Part shown: piece by piece, positions 9,398-17,414 of the stretch | Position numbering within the stretch: position 1 is the first letter of the stretch | Layout of the letters: every line of letters starts with the position of its first letter | Assembly (NCBI GenBank): GCA_001600875.1 | Contig: BCLD01000009.1 | Coordinates: 331,444-358,134 of the forward strand | Direction of reading: 5' to 3' | DNA: 26,691 bases | Source: Solicoccozyma terricola | Lineage: Eukaryota > Basidiomycota > Tremellomycetes > Filobasidiales > Piskurozymaceae | Notes under the pieces: generated by a model | The model's database searches: none | The model's input: the letters and a program-made list of their open reading frames with translations, nothing else | What the model was told of the DNA's origin: nothing | Position numbers and translations under genes: made by a program

Positions 9398-12300
9398 ATG
9401 CCTTCGGTGACGAAGATGGACACTGGTAAGCGGACTGACTTGTCCCCCCCGTGCAACATCACATGACACCCCCCTCTGATGCATGTCCTTCCTACACTAC
9501 CAACCTTCTCATAGTCAAATCCAACCGACCCATCAGCCCACACTACCTTTCCTCCCGATCCGCTGATGCTCTGATCTCAGAACTTCGACCTACCTCGATC
9601 AGCACTCAATCACTAACCCATCTCAACCTCTTACTCGATGAGCTACTCTCTCTCCTCATTCAATCATCTCAATCTATCAATCCGGAAGATATCAGAACAA
9701 AAGGTATCTCAGGCGTGTTCGGTGGTGGTTCTCGATCCACAAAAGTAGAACCCAACGGAAACACATCTCCTCCATCCATCCCATCCACACCACCCAAAGC
9801 GAATCGAAATCACGTAACATCCACTCTTGGCTCGAAAGCTCTCGGTAGGGAAGCTATAGGTGAAGCTGAGGTGGAATTGAAAGCGTGGAGAGAGTCGAAA
9901 AAGTCGGGAGGGAATCGAAAAGATGCGTTTTCCACCTTTCCAAGAGGATTGATTGGGAGTACGGATAGTATGTTCCCATTGGAAGAGGCTTTGAACATGT
10001 TGAGGTGCAAGGTTATGGGGTTATCGGTACGTTTTGGTTTCAACGGCCAAGAATGAAAAAGGATACCACTGCTGTGTTTGATAATCTAATGCTAAAACCT
10101 TTCCCGCTGCGCAGACACTCGCACCCCAAGCACCACCATCTCACGTCGATCAAACTGCTATGGAAGCTTGGAAGCAAGCGGGTGGAAGTTCATTGGCGGA
10201 AGTTATCACACCCGCTTCACTTTACGTCACTGCCATTGTCGAGTGCGTCGAATATCCCCCCCCCCCCCCCCCCCCCCCCCCCTCCCCTACGAAGTCCCGC
10301 TCTCACGTTTCCCTTTGACTGAATCGTCTCTCCTCCCCCCCGCGGCGCGGTTCCCCCATTTACATAGGCATATCTGCGAACATATCCTCGCCAATATCGG
10401 TAGAATCATCGAGCGGGACAGCTCTTCTTCGACGGCCACACTGCAGGATCTTTACATCGCGTTATGTGAAGATGAAGCTATGTGGGGAATGTTTCACAAG
10501 ATGGAGGGTGAGAAATAAAGGCCGGTTCCGGTTGATGTTCAACGTCAGGGGAAAATCAAAAAAAAAAAAAAGCTGATCAAATTCACCCGACATTCAGTCA
10601 AGACCACCATCGAACGATCCCTTCGTACGAGTGGGAGCAAAGGTCGTGTCCCAACTGATAGTATGGGCACACCCGGCTCGCCAAGCTCAGTTGACCACTC
10701 TGCAGCGACCTCATCCGCTCGTACAGCTCCGATTCGTGGACCCATCTCCTCTGAACGTTCAAAAAAGACCAGTCATGAGAGTGGGGTTTCCACTTCTGGT
10801 GTTGTCGGTATCGCTCACGATTCTCCGCTCGCGGCTGTAAAAGGTATCTCAGTCGATAGTTCTCGTAAACGGACATCCAGCATACTATCAGCAACCACTA
10901 GGAATATGCTTGGTGCTTTTGACGAGCAAAGCGCAGGACCAAGAGAGTCAACGGAGACAGGACGGGACGACGCTTCGCAGAAGGTGGGTACCGAGGAATT
11001 TGATCAGCTAGTCAAGAGCGGTCAGACGATGAAAGTCAGCCTTACACCGAGTCGGCTGAAAAATTATGAGGTGAGTGTGTGAAGGGAGGATCAAGGCGTG
11101 GCCAAGGTCGGAATGGTTGCTGAAGAATCTTTTGTCTCGAAGGGTTCATCATCAAGGCCTGGCACTAGAACGACCGTGAGTAAATCCCAATTGACAATGT
11201 CATCGACAGAAATTTTCCTAAATCACTGCACATTCCATAGGGGAAGCAGCCAACCTCACCTTCACTTGCACAAGCGTCAAGCGTGCCCGATATCGCCACT
11301 CGTTCCCCCATATCTGCCAAATCATCGATCCGCCGTCGCATCTCCAAAGACACGGCAGCGGATCGCGTTGACGAGGAAGACCGAACTGCTATCGGTCGAC
11401 CTCAACCGCGTAAGCAGGAGTCCCTGATGGAAGTTCTCAATACTGAGCCGCCATGGGGAACCGCTACCAACGACCGAGTTACACCACCTTTTGGAGCTCC
11501 TCGCCAAGTACCGGCTGTAATCGTCGGCAAGCCTGCGCCTCGGACCATCGACCACGCCGTGGATTCTCAGCTTCAGCAGACTTCCCCGCAAACACCTCTT
11601 GAAGCGAAATCGTCGCCCAGAACGCTATCGGAAGTGGAAGGAGACTCGCTGGTGGCCTCCAAAGTAAAGCCCAAAACGACCACGCAGGATCTCGCTGACT
11701 TTTTCAAGCACGAACCGCCGCCGTTGGAGAATTCTGGCCCCTCTCGGCGGTCCTCCGGCGACTCGAGCGGACAGAAGCCAACGCGATTCAAGTCACTCGT
11801 CAACAGAATCACCCGCAAAACGCCATCGAATACGAACATGCGAGATGAATATCAAGACGGAGAGCCGAGTAGGATGGCGAGGAAGAATTCGTTGGGTGGA
11901 AAGTCGTTCCGTGACCAAACGATGTCATCTGCACCGCCATCCGCCTTCCGGGGTACTGGGGGCTCTCAACTACCAACCGTACCAGTACAGAGGCTTGCTG
12001 CGGCGTTAGACAGTCAAGTCGCAGCGGGTCCGCCTTCGCCCATCAAGACACGTTCAATCAACCTAGAAGCGCTGCAAGTCATGCCAGCGTCGCCTAGTCA
12101 TGCGAAGAAGCAGACTGACGTTGAACATGAACATCGTCAGCAGGCGAAACATCGAGAGCCTACAGTGCTAGCTGCTCCTCTGTTGCCGCATGATAAAACG
12201 GCAACGGTAGCAGTAGCAGCTCCAGCGGTGGTTGCTTCTGGCGTCGCTGCCATCGCTGGAGCCACTATCGGGACAAATGAGGTGTCTCCGGAAGAACTAG

Positions 12301-12806
12301 TGATCAAATCGACGGTACAGCAAGCAGGGTATATCACACCGGAAGACAGACTGGCAGACGAAGAGATTGAATCGAGCGGGAAATCGAACGGTGCTGCTCG
12401 AGTGACTGAACTGGTTACAGCTGCACCCACAACTGAACCCCACGCCGTAGAGGGACAGGGCGCAACCCTACCTGGATCTTCTTCCGACGTAATGGTCCCC
12501 CCCGTTCCAAAGCCGACGGAGGACCCCAATATTCCTCTCCGAGAGCTCGCGTCGCTTCGTGGTCTGCTAATACACGCAACTAGTGCAAACGAGTGTCGAC
12601 TACTGGTCAACGCGCTGCTGTCGCAGTGGAGGGTGCCCATGGACGGTGAAGCTGTTGAAAGTCCAGAGAGTCGCGTGACGGCGTGGTTGTTAGCTGGTCG
12701 AGATGGTCCGCCGGCGGTGTCTTCCGTTTCTCATATCGAGGCCGACGAGGATACCGAGGCCGATCAGGATCCGCAAGCAGCGGCACCTCGACTGATGTTG
12801 GAATAG
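9398..12806 (+). CDS. Histone-fold (H2A/TAF-like) protein with a long disordered tail, about 959 aa
   Basis: Exons are 9398-9425, 9515-10026, 10115-10242, 10368-10507, 10598-11070, 11143-11175 and 11241-12806. The 33-nt sixth exon is the least certain; skipping it keeps the frame. Residues about 210-268 resemble helices 2-3 of a histone fold: TPASLYVTAIVEHICEHILA and TATLQDLYIALCEDEAMWGM line up with the H2A pattern of a long helix, a short strand loop and a second helix. A possible first helix is LEEALNMLRCKVMGL at about 165-180. From residue 275 on, the protein is Ser/Pro/Thr-rich and basic, with an Ala/Val-rich stretch near residues 740-765. A short conserved-looking C-terminal helix (LRGLLIHATSANECRLLVNA) precedes an acidic end. 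A nuclear or chromatin role is inferred from the fold only; I cannot name the family. Introns 3 and 4 carry C27 and A14 runs. Confidence 0.75.
10256..10282. repeat. C27 homopolymer within intron 3 (10243-10367)
   Basis: An uninterrupted run of 27 C in a 125-nt intron that separates two parts of the histone-fold coding sequence (donor GTGCGT, acceptor ATAG). On the other strand this is G27, which could form a G-quadruplex. Its true length may be affected by sequencing error. Confidence 0.9.
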
Positions 12807-13190
12807 GCACAGGTCGCCGACGGTTGTGCGCGAATACAGGAAGTGATGATGATGTTAGTGGTCGGTTTAGAAACCGTTTCGCCGAGCCTGTATGTCTGGC
12901 TGTATTCTCGGTGTCCGAGGAGGTATTCGTATTCGTTTGGTTTGCGCCGATCTATCAGCGGTTTTATAATTATCTGTATGAGATTCATGAGATTGAGAGT
13001 TACGCCGCCCTCCACCTCGGTCCCGATTCTTGGCAGACCGACATATCCAACACGACCACCCTCCCACTCTTCTGAATATGCAAGGAGATCCTCGACTGGC
13101 ATCTGTATCATCTGCGTGAGGCAAACGGTCTGGGCATGGAGCCATGGCTGCTATGGACCGTCGAGTTGGAGATGAGAGCAAATCAAGGGG

Positions 13191-13214
13191 AAAAAAAAAA
13201 AAAAAAAAAAAAAA
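13191..13214. repeat. A24 homopolymer
   Basis: 24 consecutive A follow a GGGG tetranucleotide. This is a poly(dA) tract in an intergenic region about 245 bp upstream of the MFS start codon. Such tracts exclude nucleosomes in fungal promoters. I see no target-site duplication or element body that would make it the tail of a retroposon. Confidence 0.85.
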
Positions 13215-13385
13215 GGAGCATTCCGCGGTGAAATTCAGGCGTTCCTATTTCTAAAATATTCAAAAAGTCGGAAAAGTGGAGGTCGATGGACAATTTTGTA
13301 TGGAATCAGTCAGCGGGAGTGTCAGGGATGGTAGCCAGACAGAGAGCTCAAAGGGTCATGGATGTGGAGGGCTAGCGTTGGGGCA

Positions 13386-13394
13386 TATATAATA
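13386..13394 (+). promoter_or_regulatory. TATA-box-like element of the MFS gene
   Basis: TATATAATA lies about 70 bp before the MFS start codon and is followed by a C/T-rich leader. Position and sequence suit a TATA box with a short 5' UTR. Confidence 0.55.
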
Positions 13395-13458
13395 CTGTAC
13401 TCGTATTATCTCTCCCCTGTCCCCCTTTCCCTCACCAACAATCTCCTTCTCCTTCACC

Positions 13459-15889
13459 ATGTACGACATCATTCGCGACAGCTCTTTTGGTCAAATCGTA
13501 CGATTCGCTTCGGGTGGTCGATTCCTCAAGTATGCAGACGAGCGTTCTGGTTTCCAAGTACCAGATCGTTACATCTTAGCTCCCACCAAACCATCCGTTG
13601 ACAACAGCGAAACCTCTACTGTCGTTGAGCAGAGCGTCACCCCTGGTAGCAAGACATCCAAGAACCTACACTCGCTTGAAGCGAAGCTCGATGGCGCGGC
13701 AACTGCTTTCGAGCATGACGATCCATACCTGATCGACTGGTATGGCCCTGATGATCCACAGAACCCCATGTGAGTCATAACGCCTGCGGTGTGGAGTAAC
13801 AACGGCTCATGTAGACATCGCCTCTAGGAACTGGTCGTTTTGGAAAAAAGTCTTTGTGACATGGAGCATCTGTCTGTTGACGTTCAGTATCTATATCGGA
13901 AGTGCTATATACACATCCTCTATTCCAGGGATCATGGAACGCTTCGAGGGTGAGTGATGGCAAGCATGTTGTTTGTTTCCTCCTTGGCCTCCTTTCTCTT
14001 TCAAACGTTGACCAAAGACTTTTGTGATGGCAGTCTCCTCCGTTGTCGCCACCCTTGGAATGTCTCTGTTCGTTCTCTTCTATGGTATTGGCCCCATGTT
14101 TTTGTCGGTGAGCACCTCCGCTCGACGTGTTGTGTGCCGCATCAATCGTTGATCTTCACTATCCCTTACAGCCCATACAAGAACTACCATCGGTCGGTCG
14201 GAACCCACCATACATCATCGGTCTCTTCCTCTTTGTCATCTTTCAACTTCCAGTAGGGTACACAAAGAACATCGGCACCATCCTCGTCTTCCGAGCCTTT
14301 GCTGGGTTCGTTGGATCGCCAGCACTGGCCACTGGTGGTGCCTCGCTGTCTGATATGTGGCCTGGATCCAAGTTGCCCTACGTGATTGGACTCTGGTCTA
14401 TCTCAGCTGGTAAGCCGTTGACTTTGCCATTGTCTCATCACTCGGGCGGTCGCTGATTCTTGACCACCCTGCTGCTCCAGTCTGGTGAGCCATTCATAGA
14501 CACCACCACCTCTTGCACATGCATAGGAAAGACTGACCTCCCACCCCCCCCAACTCCTCTCTCTTCGCTCACAGCGGCCCAACGTTTGGACCAGTCATAA
14601 GTGGCTTCGCAGCCCAAAGCAACGGCTGGCAATGGCCAATCTGGATCCTCTCTTGGCTATCCGGCTTCGCTTTCGTCTTCCTCTTCTTCCTTCTCCCGGA
14701 AACCCTCGGTAGCACTATCCTCCTCAAACGTGCTCGACGTCTCCGCAAGCTCACAGGGAACCCAAAGCTCACAAGTCACGGAGAAAGAGCTCAGGCAAGG
14801 CTCACCATTTCTGAGATCGCCAATGACTCGTTCATTCGTCCTCTCGCGCTCATGATGGAGCCGTCTATCGCTACTATCAACATCTTGATCTCGCTGCTTG
14901 TGAGTCGTCGTACAGGAGACCATTTATTCCCCGGCGGGTTCATACACTGACATGGACGTATGATTCTTCAAGTACGCTGCATTCTACTTGTTCTTTGAAA
15001 GCATCCCAATCGCTTTCGAAGGTTATGGATTCTCGCTCGGAGAGACGGGTTTGGTGTTCATCTGTACGTTTTCAGGTAAAGTTCAAAGTGCTTCAATCGC
15101 TGCCTTTCTTATTATTTCTGTACAGCTATCATTGTGACAGGTGTCATCACCTTCATCCTCTACTGCCTCTATACCAAGTACATTCTCTTTGCTCGCGAAA
15201 AGCGTGAGGGAGGAATGGAACCAGAGCAGTGGCTCGTGCTGGCGCTCTACACATCGCCTCTCATCCCGGCAGCAGTGTTGCTGTTCGGATGGTCGTCCCA
15301 AGAGTCCGTACACTGGATCGTTCCGGTGATAGCCACTGGTTTATTCCTTCCTGGAACATTCATCTTCTTCCAGTGCTCATTCCTCTACTTGTGAGTGTAT
15401 GCTTGGGCTGCCCCCCCAGCGCGGGGAGGGGGGGATAAAGTAGAGCAACAGCTCACCCGTTGACCTTCCGTCTGTCCCGTTGCACAGACCTTCCTCTTAC
15501 CCACAATACACTGCATCCATCTTTGCGGGCAATGACGTGAGGGGTGTGTCGACTCTAGTCCTGTGTCTCTCCCACTTACCCAGTAAAAGCTTTCCCCAAC
15601 AGTTCATGCGAAGCACGACTGCAGCGGCCTTCCCTCTATTTGGTCGGGCAATGTTCAACAAACTTGGTCTTGGTCCTGGAAACACACTCGTGGCCGGTCT
15701 GATCATCCTGATGATCCCGCCATACTGGGTGAGTTGACCTGTTTTATCGTCGAGGCAGACCTGTGACTGATTGACCGCCGCTTTATCAAGTTGATCATCA
15801 AGTATGGCAAGCAGCTTAGACAGAGAAGTAAATACTCCTCGGCTATGTCAACCCCAAGTCACACAATAGATGAAAAGGAACAAGTTTAG
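13459..15889 (+). CDS. MFS drug:H+ antiporter (DHA1 family, FLR1/CaMDR1-like), 12 exons, 567 aa
   Basis: This is a plasma-membrane multidrug/proton antiporter with about 12 membrane segments and a soluble N-terminal region of about 110 residues. Exons: 13459-13769, 13828-13949, 14034-14107, 14172-14409, 14481-14484 (4 nt), 14575-14899, 14973-15063, 15126-15390, 15488-15536, 15603-15728 and 15791-15889, which is eleven segments with the microexon as the fifth. The frame closes exactly at 567 codons plus stop. Hallmarks: the linker DPQNPMNWSFWKKV before the first helix, SVGRNPPYIIGL in the loop after helix 2, FAGFVGSPALATGGASLSDM, and the antiporter motif SAVCGPTFGPVISGF, which is only produced if the microexon is used. 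The substrate cannot be predicted. At the exon 7 end, a donor 12 nt later would also keep frame, but the chosen one gives the more typical VFISIIVTG. Confidence 0.92.
14481..14484 (+). other. 4-nt microexon (TCTG) in the MFS gene
   Basis: The microexon is preceded by an intron (14410-14480) with donor GTAAGC, a CTGAT branch-like site and acceptor CCAG. It is followed by an intron (14485-14574) with donor GTGAGC, a CTGAC branch-like site and acceptor ACAG. The four bases supply the second and third bases of a Val codon and the first two of the Cys codon of SAVCGPTFGP. Skipping them shifts the frame. Confidence 0.85.
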
Positions 15890-15976
15890 ATGCGATGATC
15901 TGAGAATAACAATTACTGTATCCTATAATATCATTCGACATAGATGTAATGACAAGCAAGTCGTTCAGTTCATGTC

Positions 15977-16537
15977 TCAAGAATTTGGGCTCAATACCGG
16001 TTCTTCACGTCCGTAGATTGGATCCATACTGAACCAGGAAAGTGACTGGATCCCGTTCCATCGCTTCCTCTCCTCCTCTGCTCCAACACACATGTCCCAC
16101 TGCTCGCAGTTCAAAGGGTACGATCCGACCATCTCAAAGTCGCCAGTCAGATCCTCGAGAAGACCATGAGCCACTCCTGCCGGGACCACAATGACATCCC
16201 CATGCTTTGCGATCGTTTCCAGCCGATTGGGGTTATCGCCACCGCCAAAGCAAAGCTTGGCTGATCCGCGGCAGATTACCAGAACTTCGTGAGTGGTCGA
16301 GTGATAATGATGCTGTCGATACATGGTATACCTCCATGCAGGTCGCACTACACCAACCTGTGAGAGATGCTGCTCGATAACAGATGCTGATGGAGGTGGA
16401 TTGAACGCTCCATGGTAGATGAGGAGAGGGTGGTGACTCAAGGACGAGTTGGGAAATCCTCCATGAGCGGGAACGCAGTGCGATGACACTCGCAGAGACG
16501 CCAGAGGGGTAAGTCTTGCAACGATGCCAGGACTCAT
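15977..16537 (-). CDS. Single-exon cupin-domain protein (YjlB-like), 186 aa
   Basis: This is a small single-domain cupin with no signal peptide, probably cytosolic. Cupin motif 1 is seen in HHYHSTTHEVLVICRG (HxH, four residues, Glu, six residues, Gly). Motif 2 is seen in GDVIVVPAGVAHGLLE (G x5 P x G x2 H), with Glu where many cupins have Asn. The metal-binding His-His-Glu-His set is therefore intact. The general pattern resembles the bacterial YjlB family; the substrate is unknown. The gene is intronless, unlike every neighbour, and I see no intron signals in it. That and the bacterial-type fold are compatible with old horizontal transfer, but they do not prove it. It converges on the MFS gene with only 87 bp between stop codons, and shares its upstream region with the SGNH gene. 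Confidence 0.85.
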   Translation of the reverse strand: MSPGIVARLTPLASLRVSSHCVPAHGGFPNSSLSHHPLLIYHGAFNPPPSASVIEQHLSQVGVVRPAWRYTMYRQHHYHSTTHEVLVICRGSAKLCFGGGDNPNRLETIAKHGDVIVVPAGVAHGLLEDLTGDFEMVGSYPLNCEQWDMCVGAEEERKRWNGIQSLSWFSMDPIYGREEPVLSPNS

Positions 16538-16624
16538 TAGGTCGGTTGGGAAGGTGCTGCTATTGAGATAACTAGCAGGACCGGACAGGGGATGCTAGAG
16601 TGGAGGCGGTTGAAGCAGGATATC

Positions 16625-16630
16625 CACGTG
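16625..16630. promoter_or_regulatory. CACGTG core near the cupin start codon
   Basis: CACGTG lies about 90 bp upstream of the cupin start codon (CCACGTGA, so only the core is palindromic). It could be a bHLH/bZIP site. Confidence 0.35.
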
Positions 16631-17167
16631 ATTGACAGGAAAAGGGGTGTCGGGGGTGAAGCCGATGGTGATGGTGAGCGAAAGGCCTCCGACTAGAAAC
16701 ATCATAGGACGTGCAGCAGAGGATATGAACAGATATTGATCTATCCAAAGTGGTTGTAAAATATAACACATCTGCTCTGGGCACACAAATTCAACCTCAA
16801 AGTCCTAGCTTTTCGCGAGGGCAATTGCATTCGAAAAGGCTGTCATTATGGTTTGAAGGTTCGTTACATCGGGTCGGCAGCTCAGAGCAGATATGGCTGC
16901 ACCCGGCGTGGTGTGTTTGTATCAGTCGGCGTCAGAACGGCGGAGCTTCCAAATGGTAACTCACGACAGATGACACGTCCCTCCGCTCTCATGTCCCGCA
17001 TTCGCCCTCGCCTCGACCCAGGACTGGACGAGATATGATAAATGCCTGATTTTTGCATATGATCAATCTACATCCACACGATTTCCAACCTAATCTATGT
17101 ATCTATAAAACTGCACCGACTTTCCATCCCATCGGATATTTTCCTATTTCCAGGTTAGGCCTAGGGT

Positions 17168-17184
17168 GTTCGGAACCACCGAAC
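17168..17184. promoter_or_regulatory. GTTCGG-N5-CCGAAC inverted repeat, possible Zn2Cys6 site
   Basis: Perfect 6-bp arms flank a 5-nt spacer (AACCA). The CGG...CCG half-site pair is the classic target arrangement of fungal Zn(II)2Cys6 dimers, with the spacer setting specificity (6 for Ppr1, 11 for Gal4). It lies midway between the cupin and SGNH genes. Confidence 0.4.
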
Positions 17185-17322
17185 TACATAGGACGTGTTT
17201 CGTTGGCATGGAATGGGATCGATGAATGACATTTCAATAACGGCAGGTGACTGTGCAAGTCAACCTGCAGTGTAGGCTGTGCTTGCCAGCAGAGATGAGA
17301 TTGACGATCCTCTCGATTCCAG

Positions 17323-17344
17323 TCACGTGATTTAATTAATTAAA
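17323..17344. promoter_or_regulatory. TCACGTGA next to TTTAATTAATTAAA, two abutting palindromes
   Basis: An 8-bp TCACGTGA palindrome is followed with no gap by a 14-bp perfect AT palindrome, about 70 bp upstream of the SGNH start codon. The first is an E-box-like site. The second could be a homeodomain-like or TATA-substitute element. Confidence 0.45.
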
Positions 17345-17414
17345 CAGACAAAAGCCAGAGATAAACAATCCCGTTTGTCCATGGACATACACAGCGGCTC
17401 ACATCTACCAATCA

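Larger units (their letters stand above)
12807..13458. other. 3' UTR and promoter region between the histone-fold gene and the MFS gene
   Basis: The first part (12807-13190) has few stops in several frames on both strands, giving overlapping open frames of about 100-130 codons. None has a recognisable motif, and they overlap each other, so I call no gene. An A24 run (13191-13214) follows. The second part leads to a TATA-like element at 13386 and a C/T-rich leader before the MFS start codon. Confidence 0.55.
16538..17414. other. Divergent promoter region between the cupin and SGNH genes
   Basis: 877 bp holding the promoters of two divergent genes, with no supported ORF. It includes CACGTG at 16625-16630, a TATAAAA element at 17104-17110 about 300 bp before the SGNH start codon, a CGG-N5-CCG inverted repeat at 17168-17184 and a TCACGTGA plus AT-palindrome composite at 17323-17344. 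Confidence 0.6.

Noticed and set aside
12764..13181. Overlapping minus-strand open frames of about 104-115 codons
   Set aside because: Two minus-strand and two plus-strand frames are open over the same bases, which shows low stop density rather than coding. One overlaps the histone-fold gene's 3' end, and no domain or splice logic is seen.
13191..13214. A24 as the tail of a retroposon or SINE
   Set aside because: No flanking target-site duplication, internal promoter boxes or element body could be recognised.
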